DNA of 64,000 nucleotides, taken from assembly GCF_005280195.1 (NCBI RefSeq), contig NZ_SZPR01000018.1:217524-281523 (forward strand), in the 5' to 3' direction. This stretch comes from Streptomyces galbus. GTDB taxonomy: Bacteria; Actinomycetota; Actinomycetes; Streptomycetales; Streptomycetaceae. Below are positions 33,957 to 42,006 of this stretch, one piece after another (positions within the stretch are counted from its first letter, which is position 1; every line of letters starts with the position of its first letter). The notes beneath the pieces were generated by a model. That model saw only the letters and a program-made list of their open reading frames with translations. It ran no database searches and was not told the DNA's origin. Both the position numbers and the translations under genes were made by a program.

Positions 33957-34664
33957 TCAGTACCGGGTGACGGCGGTCGCCCCGCCCGTCGTCCCCACGG
34001 CGATGTGCGGCCCGCGCGCGGGATCGGCCCAGCGCAGGATCCGCCGCATGTCCGCCGCCGGCACCGACACGCAACCGGCCGTCGCGCCGCGCCCGTTGAC
34101 GTGCAGGAAGATCCCGGCGCCCCGGCCGCGCACCGGCGTGCGGTAGTTGAAGCCGATGACCAGTGCGTGGGCGTACTGCGCCGGGTAGGAGACGAGGTGC
34201 TCCGACTCCGCCGCCCGGCAGTCCGCCGGACGCGGGTCGGTCCAGCGGTTGTACGACCGCGAGTCGTTGTCCTCGCACCACCACGAGCTCTGCCGCACGG
34301 CCCGGTACGGGTACCGCGTCCCGGGGGGTGCCGCCCCGGTGCCGAAGGCGAACGGCAGGTCGTACAGCCCGGTCGGCGTCGTGCTGGTGCCCTGCCGGCG
34401 CTTCGTCCCCTCGACGAGCCCCTTCGCACCGAACCGCGCGGACGCCGACCCGGCCTTCACCCAGCGCCCGCCCACCCGGTCCCACCAGGTCACGGTGCCG
34501 GACGTCGAACCGGTGCGCGCGGCCACGGCGGTGACGAGCTGGGTGCCGCCGCCGGTGTCGCGCATCCGCGCGGGCAGCGGCGGCGGGGCCCCGGCGGCAC
34601 CGGCGGGCGCGGCGCCGAGCAGCAGGAGGGACAGGGACGCGAGGGCGACGGCACCGGGGCGCAT
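33957..34664 (-). CDS. Secreted L,D-transpeptidase-like (YkuD) protein
   Basis: A 235-residue protein with a signal peptide (about 1-24, ending AGAAG). The C-terminal half matches the YkuD-fold core: H188 in GIFLHVNG and the nucleophile Cys198 in GATAGCVSVPA. Two further cysteines (130, 149) may form a disulfide. Such enzymes make or remodel 3-3 peptidoglycan cross-links; this lineage (TPTGLYDLPFAFG, with no LysM or Ig domain) is atypical and its reaction is not proven. ATG starts 3 nt after the stop of the PPOX gene, so both share an operon. Confidence 0.8.
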   Translation of the reverse strand: MRPGAVALASLSLLLLGAAPAGAAGAPPPLPARMRDTGGGTQLVTAVAARTGSTSGTVTWWDRVGGRWVKAGSASARFGAKGLVEGTKRRQGTSTTPTGLYDLPFAFGTGAAPPGTRYPYRAVRQSSWWCEDNDSRSYNRWTDPRPADCRAAESEHLVSYPAQYAHALVIGFNYRTPVRGRGAGIFLHVNGRGATAGCVSVPAADMRRILRWADPARGPHIAVGTTGGATAVTRY

Positions 34665-34667
34665 GCC

Positions 34668-35255
34668 TCAGACCGTAGAGGGCGGCAGCGGCAACGGCAG
34701 CCCGGGTAGTCCGTCCAGGCTGGTCGCGATGTGGTCCTTCTTGGTGAAGTACGCGTCGAGCGAGGCGTCGTCCTCGCGCGCGAACCGCTTGGCGTGCAGG
34801 TCGCGTTCGGCGTCGTAGCTCATGAACGGCACCGCGTAGCCGCAGGTGTCGCGCACCAGTTCGGCGTGCACGAGGATGACGGCGCGCAGGCCGTGCGGCG
34901 TGGGGTCGATGCCGGGGAAGTGGGCGAGGAGCTCGCCGAAGCGGGGGTCGTCGCGGAAGACGGGCTCCCCGCGCCCGTGCACCCGCACGATGTTGGGCGG
35001 CCCCTGGAAGGCGCACCACATCAGCGTGATCCGCCCGTTCTCCCGCAGGTGGGCGATGGTCTCGGCGTTGGAGCCCGCGAAGTCGAGGTAGCCGACGGTG
35101 TGCTCGTCGAGCACGGCGAAGGATCCCTTGAGGCCCTTGGGGGAGAGGTTGACGGTGCCGTCGCCCGAGAGGGGTGCGGTGGCGGTGAAGAAGACCGGCT
35201 GGGACTCGATGAACGTGCGGAGTCTGCCGTCGATGCGCTCGTAAGTCTTTCCCAT
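34668..35255 (-). CDS. Pyridoxamine 5'-phosphate oxidase (PPOX) family flavoprotein
   Basis: A 195-residue split-barrel protein: IESQPVFFTATAPLSGDGTVNLSPKGL, then GSNAETIAHLRENGRITLMWCAF and RVHGRGEP, the pattern of FMN/F420-dependent PPOX-like proteins. The C-terminal region (TCGYAVPFMSYDAERDLHAKRFA) belongs to the subgroup without known substrate. Probably a general flavin oxidoreductase. It is followed by the L,D-transpeptidase-like gene with a 3-nt gap. Confidence 0.85.
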   Translation of the reverse strand: MGKTYERIDGRLRTFIESQPVFFTATAPLSGDGTVNLSPKGLKGSFAVLDEHTVGYLDFAGSNAETIAHLRENGRITLMWCAFQGPPNIVRVHGRGEPVFRDDPRFGELLAHFPGIDPTPHGLRAVILVHAELVRDTCGYAVPFMSYDAERDLHAKRFAREDDASLDAYFTKKDHIATSLDGLPGLPLPLPPSTV

Positions 35256-35263
35256 GTCTAACG

Positions 35264-35293
35264 ATTATCGGGGCAGATGATTCGCCTGTCTAA
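35264..35293 (-). promoter_or_regulatory. Promoter of the PPOX gene
   Basis: On the minus strand TTAGAC (-35), 18 nt, GATAAT (-10), then 8 nt to ATG 35255, consistent with a leaderless start. TTAGACA occurs twice, once in the -35 region and once just before the ATG. Confidence 0.6.
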
Positions 35294-35323
35294 GGAATTG
35301 GCCGATCGCTTCCCCGCACCCCA

Positions 35324-35361
35324 GTGGCCGCCCCGGCCGGCGCTTCCTGCGGGGCGGCCAC
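35324..35361 (-). terminator. Terminator of the two-domain secreted protein gene
   Basis: GTGGCCGCCCCG and CGGGGCGGCCAC form a perfect 12-bp stem with a 14-nt loop, 12 nt past the stop of the minus-strand gene. Confidence 0.65.
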
Positions 35362-35373
35362 CGGCCTGTCACG

Positions 35374-36216
35374 TCACCGGTTCGACGTGCAGGCGGCCAG
35401 GGCGTCGAGGCCCTGGGGCCTGGTGCCCTTGCGGCCGATGGCGAGGGCGATGCGGTCGATGGTGGAGACGCGCTTGTCCTTGAGGGGGCCGAGGATGGCG
35501 TTCTGGACGAAGTGGGGTCCGCCCTGGCCGACGGTCTTGGCGAGGCGGGTGTTGGCCTCGTCGATCTGGGTCTTGAGCAGGGCGAGGTTGCGGTCCACCT
35601 CGGCCTTCGCGGAGGGGGGCACGGCGGGGAGGCGGGAGGCGACGTCCGGGCAGGTGATCGTGCCGGGGCCGGTGTTGCCCGCGGTGCCACTGCCGTTGCC
35701 GCCCGCGTTGCCCGCGTTGCCCTGGCCGCCCGGGGTCCGGGTCGCCGCGCCGCCCGCGCCGGTGCCCCCGGTGCCGAGGGCGCACCCGGCCAGGGCGTCG
35801 AGGCCCTGCGGCTTGGTGCCCTTGCGGCCGATGGCGAGGGCGATGCGGTCGATGGTGGAGACGCGCTTGTCCTTGAGGGGGCCGAGGATGGCGTTCTGGA
35901 CGAAGTCGGGTCCGCCCTGGCCGACGGTCTTCACCAGGCGGGTGTTGGCCTCGTCGATCTGGGTCTTGAGCAGGGCGAGGTTGCGGTCCACCTCGGCCTT
36001 CGCGGAGGCGGGCACGGCGGGGAGGCGGGAGGCGACGTCCGGGCAGGTGATCGTGCCGGGGCCGGCGGCGAGCGTCCGGGCGTCGGCGGCGCCACCCCGG
36101 CCCGGTTCCCCGGCCAGCGCTGAGTTCACCACCACCGCGCCGGTCAGGGCCAGAGCGGCGGCGCCGCCGACGATCGCCACGCGGCGCTTGTTGTACTGGG
36201 GGAGAGCCCTGGACAT
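35374..36216 (-). CDS. Secreted protein made of two nearly identical domains
   Basis: A 280-residue exported protein of unknown function. Residues 12-35 are a signal segment (VAIVGGAAALALTGAVVVNSALAG). Two copies of a roughly 90-residue domain follow (TITCPDVASRLPAVP ... RVSTIDRIALAIGRKGT ... GLDALA-C), joined by a Gly/Asn/Thr-rich linker. Each copy has one Cys at either end, probably forming a disulfide. The domains are encoded by 277-bp repeats differing at only about ten positions, so the duplication is recent or kept alike by gene conversion. A LacI-type operator candidate lies in its promoter. It diverges from argH. Confidence 0.8.
   Translation of the reverse strand: MSRALPQYNKRRVAIVGGAAALALTGAVVVNSALAGEPGRGGAADARTLAAGPGTITCPDVASRLPAVPASAKAEVDRNLALLKTQIDEANTRLVKTVGQGGPDFVQNAILGPLKDKRVSTIDRIALAIGRKGTKPQGLDALAGCALGTGGTGAGGAATRTPGGQGNAGNAGGNGSGTAGNTGPGTITCPDVASRLPAVPPSAKAEVDRNLALLKTQIDEANTRLAKTVGQGGPHFVQNAILGPLKDKRVSTIDRIALAIGRKGTRPQGLDALAACTSNR
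35396..35672. repeat. 277-bp direct repeat, copy A
   Basis: Nearly identical to 35789-36065 (about ten differences). It encodes the C-terminal domain of the secreted protein. The two copies are in direct orientation, 116 bp apart. Confidence 0.9.
35789..36065. repeat. 277-bp direct repeat, copy B
   Basis: Partner of the repeat at 35396-35672; it encodes the N-terminal domain. Recombination between the copies would leave one in-frame domain. Confidence 0.9.
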
Positions 36217-36283
36217 GCGGAAGCCTCACTTGGGTCAGGAGCGGGTGGACGGACGCGGCGCCTGCGTCCAGCGGTGAGTACGG

Positions 36284-36295
36284 GCAAGCGCTTGC
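36284..36295. promoter_or_regulatory. LacI-type operator candidate (GCAAGCGCTTGC)
   Basis: A perfect 12-bp palindrome with the central CGCG-type core and AAGCGCTT found in LacI/GalR operators. On the minus strand it lies between a TTGAAC -35-like element and GTACTC/TACTCA, so binding would block the secreted protein promoter. No LacI regulator is encoded nearby. Confidence 0.5.
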
Positions 36296-36296
36296 A

Positions 36297-36325
36297 GTTG
36301 TTCAAGGTTGTTCAACGTTGTTGCG
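36297..36325. repeat. 10-bp direct repeats (GTTGTTCAA)
   Basis: Three units GTTGTTCAAG, GTTGTTCAAC and GTTGTTGCG lie next to the LacI-type palindrome, one helical turn apart. On the minus strand they supply TTGAAC -35-like elements. They could also be a second regulator site. Confidence 0.5.
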
Positions 36326-36374
36326 AAAACCCGGATCTCCTCCGGCGGAGCCGGCGCGGCACCCCCGGCGTGAA

Positions 36375-36410
36375 TTGACGAATCATGCATAGCTCTGCAT
36401 ACTCATGCAC
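36375..36410 (+). promoter_or_regulatory. argH promoter with ARG-box-like repeats
   Basis: TTGACG (-35, 36375-36380), 17 nt, CATACT (-10, 36398-36403). ATGCAT, TGCATA and ATGCA repeats fill the spacer and -10 region and resemble the block in the argC promoter, so ArgR probably represses argH as well. Confidence 0.65.
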
Positions 36411-36447
36411 ACAACGTGGTGACCGGCAGCGGTGAGGAGCAGCGCAA

Positions 36448-37875
36448 GTGAGCAGCAACAGCGGTGACGTACGGCTCTGGGGCGGCCGTTTCGCCGACGG
36501 CCCCGCCGAGGCCCTGGCCAAGCTGTCCGCGTCCGTCCACTTCGACTGGCGGCTGGCGCCCTACGACATCGCCGGTTCGCGCGCCCACGCACGCGTGCTG
36601 CACAAGGCCGGCCTGCTCACCGAGGACGAGCTGGAGCGCATGCTCGCCGGGCTGGACCGGCTCGAGGCCGACGTGGCCTCGGGCGCGTTCGTCGGCACCA
36701 TCGCCGACGAGGACGTCCACACCGCCCTGGAGCGGGGCCTGCTGGAGCACCTGGGCCCCGACCTGGGCGGCAAGCTGCGCGCGGGCCGCTCCCGCAACGA
36801 CCAGGTCGCCACCCTCTTCCGGATGTACCTGCGCGACCACGCCCGCGTCATCGGCGGTCTGGTCGCCGACCTCCAAGAGGCGCTGATCGGCCTGGCCGAG
36901 GCCCACCCGGACGTGGCGATGCCCGGCCGCACCCACCTCCAGCACGCCCAGCCGGTGCTGTTCGCCCACCACGTCCTCGCGCACGTGCAGGCGCTGTCCC
37001 GGGACGCCGAGCGGCTGCGCCAGTGGGACGCGCGCACGGCCGTCTCGCCGTACGGCTCCGGCGCCCTGGCGGGTTCCTCGCTGGGCCTGGACCCGGAGGC
37101 CGTCGCCCAGGACCTCGGTTTCGAGCACGGCAGCGTCGGCAACTCCATCGACGGCACGGCGTCCCGCGACTTCGTCGCCGAGTTCGCCTTCATCACCGCG
37201 ATGATCGGCGTGAACCTCTCCCGGATCGCCGAGGAGATCATCATCTGGAACACGAAGGAGTTCTCCTTCGTGACCCTGCACGACGCCTTCTCCACCGGCT
37301 CGTCGATCATGCCGCAGAAGAAGAACCCGGACATCGCCGAGCTGGCCCGCGGCAAGAGCGGCCGCCTGATCGGCAACCTGACCGGCCTGCTGGCGACGCT
37401 GAAGGCCCTGCCCCTGGCGTACAACCGCGACCTGCAGGAGGACAAGGAGCCGGTCTTCGACTCCTGCGACCAGCTCGAGGTGCTGCTGCCCGCCTTCACC
37501 GGCATGCTCGCCACCCTCACCGTGCACCGCGAGCGGCTGGAGGAACTGGCCCCGGCCGGATTCTCCCTGGCCACCGACATCGCCGAGTGGCTGGTCAAGC
37601 AGGGCGTGCCGTTCCGGGTGGCGCACGAGGTGGCCGGCGAGTGCGTCAAGGCCGCGGAGGCCGAGGGCAAGGAGCTGGACGAGCTGACGGACGAGCAGTT
37701 CGCCAAGATCAGCGCCCATCTGACCCCCGAGGTCCGCACCGTCCTGAACGTGCCCGGCGCCCTGGCCTCCCGCAACGGCCGCGGCGGCACGGCCCCGAGC
37801 GCCGTCGCCGTGCAACTGGCCGAGGTCAAGGCGGACGTGGCGGCCCAGCAGGAGTGGGCGAACGCCAAGAAGTGA
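36448..37875 (+). CDS. argH: Argininosuccinate lyase
   Basis: A 475-residue enzyme that splits argininosuccinate into arginine and fumarate, the last pathway step. Signatures: LWGGRF at the start, RSRNDQVATLFRM, GRTHLQHAQPV, and the superfamily motif GSSIMPQKKNPD. Full length. GTG start; ribosome binding site GAGGAG 10 nt upstream. Separated from argCJBDR by about 10 kb of unrelated genes, but with its own ArgR-type promoter. argG is not in the window. Confidence 0.96.
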   Translation: MSSNSGDVRLWGGRFADGPAEALAKLSASVHFDWRLAPYDIAGSRAHARVLHKAGLLTEDELERMLAGLDRLEADVASGAFVGTIADEDVHTALERGLLEHLGPDLGGKLRAGRSRNDQVATLFRMYLRDHARVIGGLVADLQEALIGLAEAHPDVAMPGRTHLQHAQPVLFAHHVLAHVQALSRDAERLRQWDARTAVSPYGSGALAGSSLGLDPEAVAQDLGFEHGSVGNSIDGTASRDFVAEFAFITAMIGVNLSRIAEEIIIWNTKEFSFVTLHDAFSTGSSIMPQKKNPDIAELARGKSGRLIGNLTGLLATLKALPLAYNRDLQEDKEPVFDSCDQLEVLLPAFTGMLATLTVHRERLEELAPAGFSLATDIAEWLVKQGVPFRVAHEVAGECVKAAEAEGKELDELTDEQFAKISAHLTPEVRTVLNVPGALASRNGRGGTAPSAVAVQLAEVKADVAAQQEWANAKK

Positions 37876-37933
37876 ACCCGGGGCGTCGCGGGTTACGTTG
37901 GTCCGGCACCCGCCCGACCGAACGGAGCCCGCG

Positions 37934-38905
37934 ATGCCCTTCGCACGTCTCGCGACCGCCACGACGCCCACCTGCCACCTCGGGCTGGGCCTCGCCGCCG
38001 TCGGACGGCCCGGCTACATCACCCTCGGCCGGGACCGCGACCTGCCCGCCGACCGCAGCGTCGACGCCCTGCGGGCCCGCACCCATGAACTCCTCGACGC
38101 CGCCTACGCCCAGGGCGTCCGCTACCTCGACGCCGCCCGGTCCTACGGCCGCTCCGAGGAGTTCCTCGCCGACTGGCTGGCCGCCCGCCCCGACGTCACC
38201 GACGTCGTCGTCGGCAGCAAGTGGGGCTACACCTACACCGCCGGCTGGTCCGCGGACGCCGAGACGCACGAGGTCAAGGACCACAGCCTCGCGACGTACG
38301 AGCGTCAGCGCGCCGAGACCGACGCCCTGCTCGGCGACCGCCTCGACCTGTACCAGATCCACTCGGTGACCCCGGACAGCCCCGCCCTCACCGACAAGGA
38401 GCTCCACGCGCGCCTCGCCGAGGCCGCCGCGGCGGGTCTCACCGTCGGCTTCTCCACCAGCGGTCCCGCCCAGGCCGACGCGATCCGCGCCGCCCTGGAG
38501 GTGACCGTCGACGGCACCCCCCTCTTCCGGACCGTGCAGTCGACGTACAACGCCCTGGAGACCTCCGCGGGCCCCGCCCTCGCGCAGGCCCACGACGCGG
38601 GGCTGACCGTCATCGTCAAGGAGGGCATGGCCAACGGCCGTCTCGCGGAGCCGTACGCCCCGGCCGCCCTGCGGGCCGTGGCCGAGGAGACCGGCCTCGG
38701 CTGCGACGCCGTGGCCCTCGCCCTGGTCCTGCGGCAGCCCTGGGCCGGCGTCGTCCTGTCCGGCGCCGCCACGGCCGCGCAGCTCGCCTCCAACCTGCAC
38801 GCGGCGGCCGTCGACCTGGACGAGGACCAGCTCGCCCGCCTGGCCACGCTCGCCGAGGAACCGGGCGCGTACTGGGAGCGGCGCGCGCAGCTCCCCTGGC
38901 ACTGA
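37934..38905 (+). CDS. Aldo/keto reductase
   Basis: A 323-residue TIM-barrel oxidoreductase using NADPH. Catalytic tetrad candidates are all present: Asp and Tyr in YLDAARSYGRSEEF, Lys in VVGSKWGY and His in LYQIHSV. Substrate unknown. Start ATG 37934 follows GGAGCCCGCG. It lies 58 nt after argH on the same strand and may be read through from it. No terminator is visible in between. Confidence 0.88.
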   Translation: MPFARLATATTPTCHLGLGLAAVGRPGYITLGRDRDLPADRSVDALRARTHELLDAAYAQGVRYLDAARSYGRSEEFLADWLAARPDVTDVVVGSKWGYTYTAGWSADAETHEVKDHSLATYERQRAETDALLGDRLDLYQIHSVTPDSPALTDKELHARLAEAAAAGLTVGFSTSGPAQADAIRAALEVTVDGTPLFRTVQSTYNALETSAGPALAQAHDAGLTVIVKEGMANGRLAEPYAPAALRAVAEETGLGCDAVALALVLRQPWAGVVLSGAATAAQLASNLHAAAVDLDEDQLARLATLAEEPGAYWERRAQLPWH

Positions 38906-38947
38906 GAACCCCTCCGCACCACCCCTGCTGATACACCCATGCCCACG

Positions 38948-38979
38948 GTGAGACAATCGTGTCTCACGTGAGCTACACT
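38948..38979 (+). promoter_or_regulatory. TetR operator and leaderless promoter
   Basis: GTGAGACA-ATCG-TGTCTCAC (38948-38967) is an inverted repeat with perfect 8-bp arms. It is followed by TACACT (-10, 38974-38979) and, 6 nt later, ATG 38986. The operator covers the -35 region, as expected for autorepression by the TetR protein that follows. Confidence 0.75.
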
Positions 38980-38985
38980 CGTCTC

Positions 38986-39534
38986 ATGGCTGTCGACCGT
39001 GACCAGGTGCTCCGCAGCGCCGCCGCCCTGCTGACCCGCACCCCCACCGCGACCATGGACGAGGTCGCCAGGGCCGCGGGCATCAGCCGCGCCACCCTGC
39101 ACCGGCACTTCGCCGGCCGCGACGCGCTGGTGCGCGCGCTGGAGTCGCTCGGTGTCGCCGAGTGTGAAGCGGCGCTCGACCGGGCCCGGCTGGACGACGG
39201 GCCGGCCGGCGACGCGCTGCGCAGGCTCGTGCGGGAGATCGAACCCGCCGCCGGGCTGCTCGCCTTCCTCTACGGGGAGAACCAGCTCTGGGAGGACGGC
39301 GGCGACGAACCCTGGGCGCGGCTCGACACCCGCATCGCCACCGTGTTCGTACGCGGCCAGCAGAGCGGGGAGTTCCGCATCGACCTCAGCCCGGCCTGGC
39401 TCACCGAGGCGCTCTACGGCCTCGTCGCCTCCTGCGCCTGGGCCACCCAGGCCGGACGCGTCGCCCCCAAGGACTTCACCCACATGGTTGTCGAGCTGCT
39501 GCTCGGCGGCGCACTACGGAGAGAGGAACCATGA
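38986..39534 (+). CDS. TetR-family repressor
   Basis: A 182-residue regulator with the N-terminal HTH (AALLTRTPTATMDEVARAAGISRATLHRHFAGRDALVRAL, in parts). The C-terminal ligand domain is Trp-rich (ENQLWEDGGDEPWARL, SCAWATQ). It overlaps the MFS gene (ATGA), so it probably represses both itself and the exporter until the exporter's substrate binds. The start is fixed by the leaderless -10 and operator. Confidence 0.92.
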   Translation: MAVDRDQVLRSAAALLTRTPTATMDEVARAAGISRATLHRHFAGRDALVRALESLGVAECEAALDRARLDDGPAGDALRRLVREIEPAAGLLAFLYGENQLWEDGGDEPWARLDTRIATVFVRGQQSGEFRIDLSPAWLTEALYGLVASCAWATQAGRVAPKDFTHMVVELLLGGALRREEP

Positions 39535-41054
39535 CCAGCACCCTGCAGCCGGCGCACCCGACCGAGGCGGTGAAGCGCCCGGGCCGCTGGCTCGCGCTGT
39601 CCGTCCTGGTGCTCGCCGTGCTGCTGGTGGCCGTCGACGCGACCGTCCTCGGTCTCGCGACCCCCTACATCAGCGAGGACCTCGAGCCCTCCGGCACCCA
39701 GCTCCTGTGGATCGGCGACGTGTACTCGTTCGTCATCGCGGGTCTGCTGGTCTCGATGGGCAGCCTCGGCGACCGCATCGGCCGCAAGCGGATCCTGCTC
39801 TGCGGCGCCACGGCGTTCGGCGCGATCTCGGTCCTCAACGCCTACGCCGGCACGCCCGAGACGATGATCGCGGCCCGCGCCCTGCTCGGCGTCGCCGGCG
39901 CGACCCTGATGCCGGCCACCCTGGCCCTGATCCGCCACCTCTTCCACGACCCGCGCGAGCGCAGCCTGGCCGTGGGCATCTGGGGTGCGGCGGCCTCGGC
40001 CGGCACGGCGGTCGGCCCGATCGTCGGCGGCTTCCTGCTGGAGCACTTCTGGTGGGGCTCGGTCTTCCTGATCAACCTGCCCGTGATGGCGGTGCTGGTC
40101 CTGGTCGGCATCCGCACCCTGCCCGAGTCCCGCAACCCCCACCCGGGCCCCTGGGACCTGCCCAGCGTGCTGCTGTCCCTGGTCGGCATGATCGCCGTGG
40201 TGTACGCGGTGAAGGAGGCCGCGGCCCACGGCTTCGCCTGGCCCACCCTGGGCGCCGGCGTCCTGGGCGCCGCCGCGCTGTACGGCTTCGTACGACGCCA
40301 GCTCACCCTGCCGTCGCCGCTGCTGGACATGCGGCTGTTCCGCAACCGCGGCTTCTCCGGGGCGGTCCTGGCCGACCTGCTGACCGTCCTGGGCCTGTCC
40401 GGGCTGGTGTTCTTCCTGTCGCAGTTCCTGCAACTGGTCCAGGACCGGCCCCCGTTCGAGGCGGGGCTGGCCGAACTGCCCGCCGCGATCGGCGCGGTGG
40501 CCGCCGGCCTGGTGGCCGGCCGTGCCGCGCGCCGCTTCTCGGTGCGCGCGGTGGTCTCCGGCGGCCTCGCGGCGATCGGGCTGGCCCTGGCCGTGATCAC
40601 GGTGATCGACGCGTCCACCGGCTACCCGCTGCTGGGAGCGGCCCTGCTGGTCGTCGGCGTCGGAGCGGGCTTCTCCTTCACCGTGACGGCCGACGTCATC
40701 CTCTCCTCGGTCCCCAAGGACCAGGCGGGCGCGGCCTCGGCGGTCTCCGAGACGGCGTACGAACTGGGCGCCGCCCTGGGCATCGCCGTCCTGGGCTCCA
40801 TCGTGACGGGCGCCTACCGCGACTTCACCGCACCGGCGGGCACGCCGGCCGGGGCGCACGAGTCACTGGGCGGAGCGGTCGAAGCGGCGTCGCACCTGCC
40901 GGCGCCCACCGCCGACACCCTGCTGACCTCGGCCCGCGAAGCCTTCGTCCACGGCCTCCACCTGGCCTCGGGCGCGGGAGCGGCGGTCCTCCTGATCACA
41001 GCGGCAGCGGCCTGGTTCCTCCTGAGGAACCAGCGCCTCGAAACCGGAGCGTGA
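39531..41054 (+). CDS. MFS drug/metabolite exporter (DHA2, 14-TM type)
   Basis: A 507-residue membrane protein with about 14 hydrophobic segments. Motif A appears as GSLGDRIGRKRI and the DHA2 motif C region as AAASAGTAVGPIVGGFLLEHFWW. Closest in pattern to QacA/SmvA-type exporters of cationic compounds. Coupled to the TetR repressor gene. Substrate unknown. Confidence 0.9.
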   Translation: MTSTLQPAHPTEAVKRPGRWLALSVLVLAVLLVAVDATVLGLATPYISEDLEPSGTQLLWIGDVYSFVIAGLLVSMGSLGDRIGRKRILLCGATAFGAISVLNAYAGTPETMIAARALLGVAGATLMPATLALIRHLFHDPRERSLAVGIWGAAASAGTAVGPIVGGFLLEHFWWGSVFLINLPVMAVLVLVGIRTLPESRNPHPGPWDLPSVLLSLVGMIAVVYAVKEAAAHGFAWPTLGAGVLGAAALYGFVRRQLTLPSPLLDMRLFRNRGFSGAVLADLLTVLGLSGLVFFLSQFLQLVQDRPPFEAGLAELPAAIGAVAAGLVAGRAARRFSVRAVVSGGLAAIGLALAVITVIDASTGYPLLGAALLVVGVGAGFSFTVTADVILSSVPKDQAGAASAVSETAYELGAALGIAVLGSIVTGAYRDFTAPAGTPAGAHESLGGAVEAASHLPAPTADTLLTSAREAFVHGLHLASGAGAAVLLITAAAAWFLLRNQRLETGA

Positions 41055-41061
41055 GTGGTCC

Positions 41062-41141
41062 CACCCAGGGGACCTGACCCGGGGCAATGCTGCGACCGGC
41101 CGTCACCGCCCCCACCCAGGGGCGCGGGGAACTGCGCGACC
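41062..41141. repeat. Streptomyces intergenic repeat, reverse copy plus degenerate unit
   Basis: 41116-41141 is the exact reverse complement of the 26-bp core found three times at 26404-26576. A degenerate unit (CACCCAGGGGACCTG ... GCGACCGGCC) precedes it at 41062-41110. It lies between convergent genes, the same setting as the other array. Confidence 0.75.
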
Positions 41142-41211
41142 GGCCACAACGCACCCGCACCCGAAAGACAACCGGCACTCCCCGTAGCCCCCCGGCCCAA
41201 CCCCCGGAGGG

Positions 41212-41883
41212 TTACGCCGCCTTGGCCTTCGTGGCGTACATGTCCACGTACTCCTGCCCCGACAGCCGCATGACCTCGGTCATCACGGAGTCCGTCACGG
41301 CCCGCAGCACGTACCGGTCGCGGTCCATCCCGTCGTAGCGGGAGAACTCCATCGCCTCGCCGAAGCGCACCGTCACCCGGCACGGCCGCGGCATCCCGGA
41401 CCCGCCCGGCTGGATCTTGTCCGTGCCGATCATGGCGAACGGCACGACCGGCGCACCGGTCATCAGCGTCAGCCGCGCGATACCGGTGCGCCCCCGGTAC
41501 AGCCGCCCGTCGGGCGACCGCGTGCCCTCGGGGTAGATCCCGAAGACCCGGCCCTCCTCCAGGATGCGGCGCCCGGTCATCAGCGCGGCCACCCCGCCCT
41601 TGCCGCCGTCGCGGTCCACCGGGATCATGCCGACGCCGGTGAAGAACCAGGCCATCAGCCGGCCCTTGAGGCCCTTGCCGGTGACGTACTCGTCCTTGCC
41701 GATGAAGCAGACCTGGCGGTCGCACACCAGCGGCAGGATCATCGAGTCGATGAACGTGAGGTGGTTGCCGGCCAGGATGACCGGTCCGTCGCCCGGGATG
41801 TGCTCCACGCCCTCGACCCGGGGGCGGAACATCAGGCGCATGATCGGTCCGAGCACTGCCTTGATGAGCACGAAGCGGGACAA
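41212..41883 (-). CDS. 1-acyl-sn-glycerol-3-phosphate acyltransferase
   Basis: A 223-residue PlsC-type acyltransferase that makes phosphatidic acid. HX4D motif NHLTFID, the glycerol-phosphate-binding YPEGTRSPDG, and VVPFAMIGTDKI. Homology begins at SRFVLIKAVLGP. The best start is TTG 41883, with GGAGG 5 nt upstream; GTG 41961 would add 26 residues (RHPPAREYRPHLHRL ...) that do not look native. TTG starts are uncommon. It diverges from the glycerophosphodiesterase gene. Confidence 0.88.
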   Translation of the reverse strand: MSRFVLIKAVLGPIMRLMFRPRVEGVEHIPGDGPVILAGNHLTFIDSMILPLVCDRQVCFIGKDEYVTGKGLKGRLMAWFFTGVGMIPVDRDGGKGGVAALMTGRRILEEGRVFGIYPEGTRSPDGRLYRGRTGIARLTLMTGAPVVPFAMIGTDKIQPGGSGMPRPCRVTVRFGEAMEFSRYDGMDRDRYVLRAVTDSVMTEVMRLSGQEYVDMYATKAKAA

Positions 41884-41965
41884 CGGGCCCTCCGATGTCA
41901 AGGGGTTCAGTATGAGTCTGTGCAGGTGAGGACGATACTCGCGGGCCGGGGGGTGACGCACATCG

Positions 41966-42006
41966 GGTTCACCCGCGTCTTACGAGGTATTGACGCACCT
42001 TTACCT
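41966..42006. promoter_or_regulatory. 11-bp-periodic PHO-box-like repeats
   Basis: TTCACC (41968), CTTACG (41979), TTGACG (41990) and TTACCT (42001) recur at exactly 11-bp steps. The first unit, GGTTCACCCG, matches the PhoP direct-repeat unit of Streptomyces. It lies between an acyltransferase and a glycerophosphodiesterase gene, the latter being of a type controlled by PhoP in S. coelicolor. A further GTTCACG stands at 42187-42193, next to TACGAT (42198-42203). The remaining 356-bp intergenic region shows nothing else. Confidence 0.4.

Noticed and set aside
38986..41054. Edge of a natural-product cluster (TetR plus MFS exporter)
   Set aside because: Flanked by argH, aldo/keto reductase and lipid genes. 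No biosynthetic enzymes in the window.
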